Below are positions 24,165 through 32,133 of a stretch of DNA of 41,738 nt, piece after piece. The notes beneath the pieces are model-generated. The model made no database searches and was not told where the DNA came from. It worked only from the letters and a program-made list of their open reading frames with translations. The position numbers were made by a program, and so were the translations under genes. The stretch's first letter is position 1. Every line of letters begins with the position of its first letter. Origin of the DNA: an uncultured Clostridia bacterium (lineage in GTDB: Bacteria; Bacillota; Clostridia; Christensenellales; Pumilibacteraceae); contig CALVUQ010000014.1 of NCBI GenBank assembly GCA_944363615.1, forward strand, positions 1 to 41,738, written 5' to 3'.

Positions 24165-25910
24165 ATGAAAGAAGTTACTTTAAAGATAAACGATATACCC
24201 GTTACCGTTCCCGAAGGCACGCGCATACTGGACGCGGCGAGAAAGGCGGGTTTCAATATTCCCACTCTTTGCTATTATAAAGATCTTACCAACGAGGGCA
24301 GCTGCCGCGTTTGCGTGGTGGAAGTGAAGGGCGCAAGAAGCCTGGTTGCAAGCTGCTCCGCCGTCGTTGCGGAAGGCATGGAAGTGTACACCAACACTCC
24401 TAAAGTGCTTAAATCCCGCAAAACCACTTTGGAGCTTTTGCTCAGCAATCACGAAAAGAAATGCCTTTCCTGCGTAAGAAGCGGCAACTGCGAATTGCAG
24501 AAGCTGAGTAACGAATACGGTTGCGACGAAAACCATTATCAAGGTGTAAAAACTCCCGTAAACGTGGAGGAATATAACGCATATCTCGTGCGCGACAACG
24601 CAAAGTGCATACTTTGCCGCCGTTGCGTTGCCATGTGCAACAAGGTTCAGTCCGTGGGCGTCATCGGCGCAAACAACCGCGGATTCAATACTTCGATAGG
24701 CTGTGCGTTCGAGCGTTCTCTGGGCGCGGTGGACTGCGTCGCTTGCGGACAGTGTATCACCGTTTGCCCCGTGGGCGCGCTTACCGAGCGCGACGATACT
24801 CAGTTCGTCGTCGACGCGCTGCACGATAAAACCAAGACCGTAATTGTGGGGACGGCTCCCTCCGTGCGCGTTGCGCTGGGCGAAGAATTCGGTTATCCCA
24901 TCGGCACGGACGTGGAAGGAAAAATGGTTGCCGCGCTCAGAAGACTGGGATTCAACAAGGTTTTCGACGTCGACATGACCGCCGACCTCACCATAATGGA
25001 GGAGGGCTACGAGTTTCTGGAAAGGCTTCAGGATAAGACCGCCGCGCTGCCCATGCTTACAAGCTGCAGCCCCGGCTGGATTCGTTTCATAGAGTTCAAT
25101 TATCCCGAGCTTTTGCCCCACGTATCTACCTGTAAATCTCCTCAGCAGATGTTCGGCGCCGTGGTAAAAACCTATTACGCCGAGAAGATGGGGCTTGATC
25201 CAAAGGACATTGTCGTGGTTTCCTGCATGCCCTGTACCGCCAAAAAGACGGAAATCTTCCGTGAGGACCAGAACGCAAGCGGCTATCCCGACATTGACGT
25301 CGTCATCACCACGAGAGAGCTTGCACGTCTTATCAAACATTACGGCATCGACTTCAGATCCCTGCCCGACGAGCAGTTCGACGCGCCTTTGGGTATAGGT
25401 TCCACCGCGGGACTTCTGTTCGGCGCAACGGGCGGCGTTATGGAAGCGGCGCTTCGTACCGTTTACGAGGTTGTTACGGGCAAAGAGCCTCCTTCGCTTG
25501 ACTTCAAAGCGATAAGGGGAACAAAGGGCATTAAAAGCGCAACCCTTGACATGAACGGCACCAAAGTGAAAGTGGGCGTGGCGCACACTCTCTCAAACGC
25601 CAGAAAGATGCTGGAAGACATAAAAGCGGGCAAATCCGATTATCAGTTTATCGAAATCATGACCTGCCCGGGCGGATGCGTAAACGGCGGCGGACAGCCT
25701 ATCGTCCCGTCCGAAGTTATAAATTCCGGCGTGGACGTAAAAGCTTTGCGCGCTTCCGCGATATATAAAGCGGATAAGAAAAGCAAGCTGAGAAAATGTC
25801 ACGAAAACCCCGTAATTAAGGCGCTTTACAGCGAATATTTCGTAAAGCCCAACAGCCACAAGGCGCACGAGGTTTTGCACACAACCTATCGCAAACGCGA
25901 AAAAATGTAA
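24165..25910 (+). CDS. hydA: [FeFe]-hydrogenase catalytic subunit (HydA)
   Basis: 581 residues from the ATG at 24165, where AGAGGTGA lies just upstream and overlaps an alternative GTG. N-terminal [2Fe-2S] ligands (CYYKDLTNEGSCRVC and a later SC), the His-Cys3 [4Fe-4S] motif HEKKCLSCVRSGNC, and two ferredoxin motifs (CILCRRCVAMC, CVACGQCITVC) feed the H-cluster. The H-cluster loops are TSCSPGW (C301), CMPCTAKK and CPGGCVNGGGQP. The second cysteine of the usual TSCCPGW, a proton-relay residue, is serine S302 here. A C-terminal extension of about 50 residues lacks the Fe-S domain of some relatives. Maturation genes hydE, hydF and hydG are not in the window. Confidence 0.96.
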   Translation: MKEVTLKINDIPVTVPEGTRILDAARKAGFNIPTLCYYKDLTNEGSCRVCVVEVKGARSLVASCSAVVAEGMEVYTNTPKVLKSRKTTLELLLSNHEKKCLSCVRSGNCELQKLSNEYGCDENHYQGVKTPVNVEEYNAYLVRDNAKCILCRRCVAMCNKVQSVGVIGANNRGFNTSIGCAFERSLGAVDCVACGQCITVCPVGALTERDDTQFVVDALHDKTKTVIVGTAPSVRVALGEEFGYPIGTDVEGKMVAALRRLGFNKVFDVDMTADLTIMEEGYEFLERLQDKTAALPMLTSCSPGWIRFIEFNYPELLPHVSTCKSPQQMFGAVVKTYYAEKMGLDPKDIVVVSCMPCTAKKTEIFREDQNASGYPDIDVVITTRELARLIKHYGIDFRSLPDEQFDAPLGIGSTAGLLFGATGGVMEAALRTVYEVVTGKEPPSLDFKAIRGTKGIKSATLDMNGTKVKVGVAHTLSNARKMLEDIKAGKSDYQFIEIMTCPGGCVNGGGQPIVPSEVINSGVDVKALRASAIYKADKKSKLRKCHENPVIKALYSEYFVKPNSHKAHEVLHTTYRKREKM

Positions 25911-25984
25911 TTAAATTCTTATTTTACTTTAATCGCGCGATTGACGCTTTTTGCGTGCGGTGCGACGAAGTAAATTTTAAGTAA

Positions 25985-26021
25985 GGAAAGCCGGTTTTTC
26001 ATTACGGAAAGCCGGCTTTCC
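25985..26021 (+). terminator. Possible terminator after hydA
   Basis: GGAAAGCCGG and CCGGCTTTCC form a perfect 10-bp inverted repeat with a 17-nt loop, 75 nt after the hydA stop. The following bases have few T, so termination may be weak. Confidence 0.45.
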
Positions 26022-26059
26022 CGTTTATACCTATTATTGCGGTACGGTCCCTTTTTTCC

Positions 26060-26088
26060 TTGCCAAAACGGGGCTTGTGTAGTATAAT
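26060..26088 (+). promoter_or_regulatory. Promoter of the RimK-like/yggS/sepF/lspA/rluD-like run
   Basis: TTGCCA at 26060-26065 and TATAAT at 26083-26088 with a 17-bp spacer, 34 bp before the TTG start of the RimK-like gene. Confidence 0.75.
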
Positions 26089-26122
26089 TGAATAAAACGT
26101 AAAAGATTAAAGGAGCATCGGT

Positions 26123-26992
26123 TTGAGGGGCGCGTTTGTAGTTAATAAATATTATACCGACAACGGAATCGAATACATTGCGTCACGCCTTTCGGCGGAG
26201 CTTAATAAGCGCGGCCATACGCTGGAATTTACGCCTTGTCCCACACTTATTTACGATGAAAACTGCAGTTTCGATTTCGGCGGCGGAATAGATTACGTGG
26301 TTTTCTGGAACAAGGATTACATGCTGGCGCGCGCGCTGGAAAAAGCAGGGATAAGGGTTTTCAACAGCTCCCGCGCGATAGAAATCTGCGACGACAAGGC
26401 AAAAACGTATCTCCAGCTTTTCGGCAGCGGGGTAAAAGTCCCGCGCACCGTGGTCGCGCCCGTAGTGTACGACGTGTCCGAAGGCACCGATTCGTCTTTT
26501 ATCGACAGAGTGGAAAATTACCTCGGGTATCCGGTGGTAGTCAAGGAAAACACGGGCAGCCAGGGCAGACAGGTTTACCTTGCGCAAACGCGGGCGGAAC
26601 TTATTTCCCTTCACGGCTCGCTTTTACGGACTCCGCATATCTTTCAGCGGTATGAGGCGGACGAGCGCGGAGTGGACATCAGGGTTTACGTCATCGGCGG
26701 CAAAGCCGTTGCCTGTTGCAGACGCCGCAACACAACGGGGTTCAAATCCAACGTGCACATGGGCGGCAGAATGGAAAAATACGACGCATCCGAAGAACTT
26801 GTTTCCGAGGCGGAACGAATTGCGTCTATTATAGGACTCGATTACGGCTCGGTCGATTTTCTGACGGGCAAAACGCATATATTCGCCGAGGCCAACAGCA
26901 ATGCCTACATGTTCGGCATCGAGCGTCTCGGGTACAATATCGCGGGAGCTTTTGCCGACCATATAGTGCGTACCGTCGAGGGGAGAAATTAA
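26123..26992 (+). CDS. RimK-like ATP-grasp ligase
   Basis: 289 residues from a TTG with AAAGGAG upstream; no ATG nearby would keep the first strand (RGAFVVNKYY). The ATP-grasp core is seen in YPVVVKENTGSQGRQVYL, FQRYEADERGVDIRVYVIGG, CCRRRNTTGFKSNVHMGG and the metal-binding end IFAEANSNAYM. The family ligates amino acids, often glutamate, to a protein or small-molecule carboxylate using ATP. RimK itself acts on ribosomal protein S6, but the acceptor here cannot be named. It lies 4 nt before the YggS-type gene in the housekeeping run. Confidence 0.85.
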   Translation: MRGAFVVNKYYTDNGIEYIASRLSAELNKRGHTLEFTPCPTLIYDENCSFDFGGGIDYVVFWNKDYMLARALEKAGIRVFNSSRAIEICDDKAKTYLQLFGSGVKVPRTVVAPVVYDVSEGTDSSFIDRVENYLGYPVVVKENTGSQGRQVYLAQTRAELISLHGSLLRTPHIFQRYEADERGVDIRVYVIGGKAVACCRRRNTTGFKSNVHMGGRMEKYDASEELVSEAERIASIIGLDYGSVDFLTGKTHIFAEANSNAYMFGIERLGYNIAGAFADHIVRTVEGRN

Positions 26993-26996
26993 AGAC

Positions 26997-27665
26997 GTGG
27001 AAGAAGAAATAAAAGCTTTGAAAGCGCGCGTAGAAGCGGTCAGAAAAAAATACGGAATCACGCGCGAGATAAAAATAGTCGCCGCAACCAAAACCGTCCC
27101 TGCGGAGAAGATAAATCTTTTGCCCTCTTTCGGCATAACCGCGGCGGGCGAAAACCGCGTGCAGGAGCTGATGGAAAAATACGACAAAGTCAAGGGATTG
27201 GAGTGGCATTTCATAGGCGTGCTTCAGACCAACAAGGTCAAGTACATCATCGATAAAGTCGCGCTTATTCATTCGGTGGATCGTAGGTCGCTTGCCGACG
27301 AAATCGATCGTCAGGCTGCAAAACACAATCTTGTTTCCGACGTGCTGATCGAAATCAACATCGGGAAGGAGCCGTCGAAAAGCGGAGTGTTTGCCGAAGA
27401 CGCGCCGGCGCTAATGGATTACGTTGCCGCCAAGTCCAACGTTAAACTTCGCGGGGTCATGAGCGTTTTTCCGCCCGACGCGCCCGACGAAATGTATAAG
27501 GAGCTTGCGTCGCTGTCTAAGATCGCGACGGACAGATACGGCGCGGACATAGTTTCCGCCGGCATGAGCGGCGATTACGAAAAAGCCATTCGTTTCGGCG
27601 CAAATCTGATAAGACCCGGCAGCGCCATTTTCGGAAAAAGAATATATAATCAAAAGAATATATAA
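26997..27665 (+). CDS. YggS-family PLP homeostasis protein
   Basis: 222 residues from a GTG start, the usual size of this family. It is a fold-type III alanine-racemase-like barrel that binds PLP without known catalysis and keeps the cofactor pool balanced. Seen are the PLP lysine K32 in VAATKTVP, GENRVQEL, WHFIGVLQTNKVKY, the SVDRRSLADEID segment, INIGKEPSKSG and the phosphate-binding MSGDYEKAIRFGANLIRPGS end. It is 16 nt before sepF, a pairing seen widely in Gram-positive bacteria. Confidence 0.95.
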   Translation: MEEEIKALKARVEAVRKKYGITREIKIVAATKTVPAEKINLLPSFGITAAGENRVQELMEKYDKVKGLEWHFIGVLQTNKVKYIIDKVALIHSVDRRSLADEIDRQAAKHNLVSDVLIEINIGKEPSKSGVFAEDAPALMDYVAAKSNVKLRGVMSVFPPDAPDEMYKELASLSKIATDRYGADIVSAGMSGDYEKAIRFGANLIRPGSAIFGKRIYNQKNI

Positions 27666-27681
27666 TTAAGAGGTAAACAGA

Positions 27682-28218
27682 ATGGGCAAATTCAGCGATT
27701 ATTTCAGCCGAAGGTCTTCCGACCGCGGCGGCGAAGAAAGCAATTACGATTATTACGAGGATACCCATAACGAGAACGGAGATTACACCGCGCGACTGAG
27801 GAATTTTCAACGCGAATCTTCCATGAACGCTTTTAATTCCCGCGGGGACAACTACGCGTCGGAAGGCGGCGCGCGCTTTTCGGCGTTTTCTCCCGAATCG
27901 GACAGCCGCGGACAGGCGCAGCAACCTTTAAGACAGGAAGGCGGCAAAAATTTTCAGAACTTCATGGTTTACGAGCCGCGTACCGCCGACGACGTGCAAA
28001 CGCTTATAGACTTTTTGAAAACCCGCGAATCGGCAATAATAAACCTCGACAACGTCGACGAGGAAGTTTCGCAGCGCGTACTGGACTTTGTCAGCGGCGC
28101 AATTTACGCGCTTAACGGCAGCGTTCACAGGGTGGCGGGCAACATATTTCTGCTTTCGCCCGAAGGCGTGGGCATAACCAATTCCTATGAGATGAAAAAC
28201 AATGCAAAAAAACAGTAA
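27682..28218 (+). CDS. sepF: Cell division protein SepF
   Basis: 178 residues. The N terminus (MGKFSDYFSRR) is a short amphipathic helix expected to touch the membrane. A long, polar, acidic and glycine-rich linker follows (residues 12-90). The C-terminal SepF domain has VYEPRTADDVQTLIDFL, INLDNVDEEVSQRVLDFVSGA and HRVAGNIFLLSPEGV. SepF polymerises and tethers FtsZ to the membrane at the septum. It sits in the common yggS-sepF order and overlaps lspA by 17 nt. Confidence 0.93.
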   Translation: MGKFSDYFSRRSSDRGGEESNYDYYEDTHNENGDYTARLRNFQRESSMNAFNSRGDNYASEGGARFSAFSPESDSRGQAQQPLRQEGGKNFQNFMVYEPRTADDVQTLIDFLKTRESAIINLDNVDEEVSQRVLDFVSGAIYALNGSVHRVAGNIFLLSPEGVGITNSYEMKNNAKKQ

Positions 28219-29011
28219 AATCATGCGCTTTCTCCGCGCCGTAGCGGATTACGTCAAAGTTGCGAAAATAGAGCTTATTGTCATTGTCGCCGCCGTTGCC
28301 GTCGACCTCGTTTCCAAAGCGATAGTGGACGCAACGATGGATCTGTATGACTCGGTAACGCTTATTCCCAAATTTCTGCATATCACCTATATCCACAATT
28401 ACGCCGCGGCGTTCGGATCCACATTCGGACTGGACAAAATTCTGGGCGAGCAGGGCGTAATCGTCTTTTTTATAATCGTTTCCTTTTTTGCCGTCGGATT
28501 CTTCGGGTATCTCATGTACAGGAATCGCGGTAAGGCGCTGGTTCCCAGGATATCTTACGCGCTTATAATAGGCGGCGCAATCGGCAACAACCTTGTTGAC
28601 AGACTCGTTTACGGTTACGTAAGGGATTTCATACAGTTCCAGTATTTCGGGCTTACGATATTCGGTTCGGAGTATTTTGCGATATTCAATTTTGCGGACG
28701 CCGCGCTTTGCATAGGCGTTGCCATGTTCGCCATATATTATATCTTTATTTATAAGGAACCCAAAAAGGAAGAAACCTCAGGAAAAGATACGGTCGCAAC
28801 CGATGAAAGTCAGACCGAATCGGACAAGGAACCTGCAAAGCAGAACGAAGAGACGTCGCTTTCTCAAGACGTAAGCATATTGACAAACGCGGAGGGGCTT
28901 AACGGCGGAAGCGGAAAAACGGATGCTTGCGCGGGTACGGAGCCCGATTCCGCGCCTGAGGCGGACGTAAAGAAAACCGATCCGCAAAACGAACATGATA
29001 AAAACGATTGA
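28202..29011 (+). CDS. lspA: Lipoprotein signal peptidase II with long acidic C-terminal tail
   Basis: 269 residues; usual LspA is about 150-175. Four membrane segments are visible, with the catalytic aspartates D133 in GNNLVDR and D166 in FNFADAA. It cleaves prolipoproteins before the lipid-modified cysteine, which suits the two large lipoproteins encoded at 32134 and 34297. After the last helix (about residue 188) comes a roughly 80-residue charged tail rich in E, D, K and T, likely cytoplasmic and disordered. An alternative ATG at 28223 would shorten the protein by 7 residues. It overlaps sepF and the next gene by 17 nt each. Confidence 0.93.
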   Translation: MQKNSKIMRFLRAVADYVKVAKIELIVIVAAVAVDLVSKAIVDATMDLYDSVTLIPKFLHITYIHNYAAAFGSTFGLDKILGEQGVIVFFIIVSFFAVGFFGYLMYRNRGKALVPRISYALIIGGAIGNNLVDRLVYGYVRDFIQFQYFGLTIFGSEYFAIFNFADAALCIGVAMFAIYYIFIYKEPKKEETSGKDTVATDESQTESDKEPAKQNEETSLSQDVSILTNAEGLNGGSGKTDACAGTEPDSAPEADVKKTDPQNEHDKND

Positions 29012-29924
29012 ATCGGACGCCGACGGACGGCTGGACGTTATAGTTTCCGCCTTGACGGGTTATACGCGCTCCCGCATAAAGCAACTTGTGGAAAAAGGCC
29101 TTGTTCGCGCGGACGGCGTAACTGTAAAAAAATGCGGCCATACACTGAAAAAAGGCGACACGGTTACGCTGGACGTTCCCGATCTAGTGGAGAAAATCGA
29201 GAAAAAAGACATTCCAGTCGACATTCTTTACGAAGACGACGATATTGCCGTGATAAACAAACCGCAAGGCCTTACCGTGCATCCCGCGGGCGGCAATTAC
29301 ACGGATACGCTTGTAAACGCCCTGATGTACCGACTGGACAAGCTTTCGGGTATCAACGGCGAGATTCGGCCCGGAATCGTCCATCGCCTTGACAAGGACA
29401 CTTCGGGAGTCATGGTTGTCGCAAAAAACGACGCCGCTCATTTGAATCTTTCTGCTCAGATTGCGAAAAGGACGGTAAAAAAAGAATATCTGGCGCTTTT
29501 AGAGGGTAACCTTAAGGACGATAGCGGCACCATTGTGACCAGAATCGGCCGCAGTCCCAAAAACCGTAAACTCATGGCGGTATTGCCAGAGGGACGGGAG
29601 GCGGTTACCGATTATACGGTTCTGACCCGTTTCGACGACAATTGCCTTGTGCTTTTCGTAATTCGTACCGGAAGGACGCATCAGATTAGGGTGCACGCAA
29701 AATATCTCGGGCATCCGGTAGTGGGAGATAAATCCTACGGGTACAAAAAACAGAAATTCGACCTTAACGGTCAGCTTCTGCACGCGTACAGACTTACTTT
29801 TACGCATCCGACCACGGGAAAAGTCATGACGTTTGTCGCGCCCGTGCCCGATTATTTCGTTAAAGTTTACGATACTCTTGCCGCGAAAAACGGAACGAAA
29901 CGCTTCAAAGACACCGTTATATAA
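28995..29924 (+). CDS. RluA/RluD-family rRNA pseudouridine synthase
   Basis: 309 residues. An N-terminal S4-like RNA-binding domain (residues 12-70: LTGYTRSRIKQLVEKGLV) is followed by the catalytic core. The catalytic aspartate is D133 in IVHRLDKDTSGVMVVAKN, with the ARG-type IRTGRTHQIRVHAKYLGHPVVGD motif later. The family isomerises uridines in 23S rRNA or tRNA. The domain order fits RluD best, but I cannot fix the target. The ATG lies inside the end of lspA, and lspA-rluD is a common neighbour pair. Confidence 0.93.
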   Translation: MIKTIESDADGRLDVIVSALTGYTRSRIKQLVEKGLVRADGVTVKKCGHTLKKGDTVTLDVPDLVEKIEKKDIPVDILYEDDDIAVINKPQGLTVHPAGGNYTDTLVNALMYRLDKLSGINGEIRPGIVHRLDKDTSGVMVVAKNDAAHLNLSAQIAKRTVKKEYLALLEGNLKDDSGTIVTRIGRSPKNRKLMAVLPEGREAVTDYTVLTRFDDNCLVLFVIRTGRTHQIRVHAKYLGHPVVGDKSYGYKKQKFDLNGQLLHAYRLTFTHPTTGKVMTFVAPVPDYFVKVYDTLAAKNGTKRFKDTVI

Positions 29925-29952
29925 AACTTTGAATTTCTTCGGCGGTAATTCA

Positions 29953-29981
29953 TTGACAACCGCCCGTAAATGTTGTAAAAT
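29953..29981 (+). promoter_or_regulatory. Promoter of the two small membrane proteins
   Basis: TTGACA at 29953-29958 and TAAAAT at 29976-29981 with a 17-bp spacer, 62 bp before the ATG at 30044. Confidence 0.8.
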
Positions 29982-30043
29982 AATCAGGTAAAAATTTTCC
30001 TGTTTGTCGTCTGTATAAACGGGATAACAATAGGAGATAAATT

Positions 30044-30397
30044 ATGGCAAACAACAGTTCTTCTTCCAAATCTTCAAACACTACAAAACGCCGTAACCGT
30101 ACGCCGGGATCGCGCGGCAGCCTTCTGAACAATCTTGCTTTTTATGCCGTCATCTTTCTTGCGCTCGTTATGCTTATTAACGCGATACTTAAGTTCATCA
30201 ACAAGGTTTTCGACGCAAACATAAGCACAACCGCCACCGGCATACTGACGCAGATCGCGCTTGCGATTGCCGTCGGTATTACGGTTATCGCTTCTTATCA
30301 CGTCGCCAGAAGCAAGGGTAAAAAGATGTTTATCGTCTGGCTGGTTTCTGCGATACTCGTCGTGTTAAGCTATATTCTGGGCATCACGCTTATTTAA
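30044..30397 (+). CDS. Small two- to three-helix membrane protein, function unknown
   Basis: 117 residues. The first 30 are serine-, asparagine- and arginine-rich (SSKSSNTTKRRNRTPG) and probably cytoplasmic. Hydrophobic helices follow at about 32-53 (FYAVIFLALVMLINAI), 68-86 (ILTQIALAIAVGITVIAS) and 95-115 (IVWLVSAILVVLSYILGI). No family is recognised. AGGAG precedes the ATG, and the next gene of the same type starts 12 nt later, so the two are co-transcribed and may act together. Confidence 0.8.
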   Translation: MANNSSSSKSSNTTKRRNRTPGSRGSLLNNLAFYAVIFLALVMLINAILKFINKVFDANISTTATGILTQIALAIAVGITVIASYHVARSKGKKMFIVWLVSAILVVLSYILGITLI

Positions 30398-30409
30398 AGG
30401 GGACAAATT

Positions 30410-30751
30410 ATGTCAAACGCAAAAAAACAAAACATTATCGCAAGATATTTTTCCGATTTCGGATTAAGACAGATCTGCGACATTCTGATGATTATCGGCG
30501 CCATTACGCTTATCGTGGGACTGTTCATTTCGCTGGCCTCGGTCTCGGTGTCGATTACCGTCCTTACCGTCGGATTGTGCATTTATATCGTCGCATCCGT
30601 CCTGGCGCTTGTAAGAACCGTGACTGTGCTTTGCTCCAAAATCAACCATCGTTCGCCTGAGTATAAGCGCGCAATCGTCAATACGGTTATAATGGCAGTG
30701 ATTTTCGCCCTTTCGGTGTTCGGATTGATTTACGTATTGGTTTTCTTATAA
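30410..30751 (+). CDS. Small membrane protein, function unknown
   Basis: 113 residues with three or four hydrophobic helices: ILMIIGAITLIVGLFI, VLTVGLCIYIVASVLALV and a final VIMAVIFALSVFGLIYVLVF. A short basic start (NAKKQNIIARYF) suggests the N terminus is inside. It follows the other membrane protein after 12 nt with AAAGGGG before the ATG and ends just before a terminator. No family is recognised. Its strong codon bias fits a genuine gene. Confidence 0.8.
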   Translation: MSNAKKQNIIARYFSDFGLRQICDILMIIGAITLIVGLFISLASVSVSITVLTVGLCIYIVASVLALVRTVTVLCSKINHRSPEYKRAIVNTVIMAVIFALSVFGLIYVLVFL

Positions 30752-30756
30752 GCTGA

Positions 30757-30787
30757 AGCCGCCTTTATGGAACAAGGCGGTTTTTTT
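30757..30787 (+). terminator. Intrinsic terminator after the small membrane proteins
   Basis: CCGCCTT/AAGGCGG stem with an 8-nt loop and a run of seven T. Confidence 0.9.
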
Positions 30788-30862
30788 ATGCCTTTTTTAT
30801 GTCGGGCGTCTGTGTGCCATTTTATGGCGAATGTTTATTTCTGAAAAAATAACGGCCAAATA

Positions 30863-30891
30863 TTGACAAAAAAAATTACATATCGTATAAT
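30863..30891 (+). promoter_or_regulatory. Promoter of the AraC regulator gene
   Basis: Perfect TTGACA (30863-30868) and TATAAT (30886-30891) with a 17-bp spacer. GGAGG lies before the ATG at 30928. Confidence 0.9.
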
Positions 30892-30927
30892 TATGAAATA
30901 AAATAAAAAAACAAAGGAGGGGGGGAT

Positions 30928-31731
30928 ATGAGCAAAAACGAAAACGCCGGCATAAACGAATACAAATACGAAAAAAGCCGCGACTTCGACGGACGGTTTT
31001 TTGCCCTTCATTATATGTCTTACGGTCTTTTGCAACAGTTTCATGCCTGCATGGAAATTTTTGCGGTTATAAAAGGTAAGGTCGACGCCGTAATAAACGG
31101 ACAACATCATCTTATCGGCGACGGGGACGTACTGCTTATTAACAGTTTTGAAATGCATTCCTATACCACGGAAGGGGAAACGGAAGTTGCATGCATACTT
31201 ATAGGAAACGAATGTCTTAACGAATTCGAGCAGCAGTATCACGGTTACGAATTTATTACGCGTTTTAAAGACAGGCAACGTGCCCTTGAAATCATAGACT
31301 TGATTGTGAAAATCGAAAAAGAACAGCAAAACTATGATTTGTTTGAGCAGAAGGGTTATTCGGATCTGTTGTTCAGCAAAATAGTAAAGGGTGGGGGAGT
31401 AAGACTTAAGACGTGGGCGGGTAACGCAAAAATCTCCAACATCATCAAGTACATTTATGAAAATTCCGAAAAAGACATGAGTCTTAAAAATATTGCCGCG
31501 GCGTTTAACTATGCCCCCATGAGCGTTTCTCATATGTTCAGTCACTTTGTGGGTTCCGATTTAAGAAGTTTTGTAAACGAGGTACGTATTCAAAAGGCAT
31601 ACCGTATGCTTAACGACAAAAAGTATTCCAATCATTCCGTACTTGACGTTGCGTCTTACTGCGGGTTCAACAGCGCCGCCACTTTTTACCGCGCATACAG
31701 GAAACGTTACGGCGTGACCCCGAGAAGATAA
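30928..31731 (+). CDS. AraC-family transcriptional regulator, likely activator of the glycosidase locus
   Basis: 267 residues. The N-terminal cupin-like sensing domain has HACMEIFAVIKGKVDAVING and GDGDVLLINSFEMHSY. The C-terminal domain has two helix-turn-helix units: MSLKNIAAAFNYAPMSVSHMF and VLDVASYCGFNSAATFYRAYR, with the family end YGVTPRR. It has a strong promoter and strong ribosome binding site, and stands 402 nt before the GH43-like lipoprotein gene on the same strand. Binding of a released sugar and activation of the two following genes is the simplest reading; no operator could be defined. Confidence 0.9.
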   Translation: MSKNENAGINEYKYEKSRDFDGRFFALHYMSYGLLQQFHACMEIFAVIKGKVDAVINGQHHLIGDGDVLLINSFEMHSYTTEGETEVACILIGNECLNEFEQQYHGYEFITRFKDRQRALEIIDLIVKIEKEQQNYDLFEQKGYSDLLFSKIVKGGGVRLKTWAGNAKISNIIKYIYENSEKDMSLKNIAAAFNYAPMSVSHMFSHFVGSDLRSFVNEVRIQKAYRMLNDKKYSNHSVLDVASYCGFNSAATFYRAYRKRYGVTPRR

Positions 31732-32133
31732 CCTTTTAATTTTTTATATTTGTATATATTTCGCTCTTATAAAAAATTACTTCTTCATAAACTATTAAAC
31801 CTGTATAGTTTTGAAACAACATAGTATATATTTGAGTTGAAAATTATATTTGGTTGTGTTAAACTGATAACGATAAAATTTTTGGCGCAATCAGGGCAAA
31901 ATTATAGTAAACAAACGGTTTTTGTCCGTAGTTTTTCGGATAAGACTGAAGAATAACGGTAAATTCACATTTCTTTTGCGAAAAAATTACAGTAACAGAA
32001 AGCATAATCCTTAAAGGGGATTGCAAGTTTTGCAAAAAAATCAAAAAAGTGCGTTTCAATATGATTTGGTTTTCAGTATATTTAATACGTTATAATTTTA
32101 AACTAAATATAAGTATGTTGAAGGAGGAGTAAG
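31732..32133 (+). other. 402-nt AT-rich intergenic region before the lipoprotein genes
   Basis: No credible gene; very AT-rich with scattered T-runs. It contains a possible promoter at 32066-32096 and GGAGGAG just before 32134. A partly symmetrical TGATAACGATAAAA near 31866 loosely resembles a catabolite-repression site, but too many positions differ for a call. Confidence 0.6.
32066..32096 (+). promoter_or_regulatory. Possible activator-dependent promoter of the GH43-like lipoprotein gene
   Basis: A perfect TATAAT (32091-32096) has only a poor TTGGTT (32066-32071) at a 19-bp distance. A good -10 with a weak -35 is typical of promoters needing an activator, which would suit the AraC gene upstream. 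Confidence 0.4.

Noticed and set aside
31866..31880. Catabolite-repression (cre) site
   Set aside because: TGATAACGATAAAA only partly fits the consensus and lacks the second half-site.
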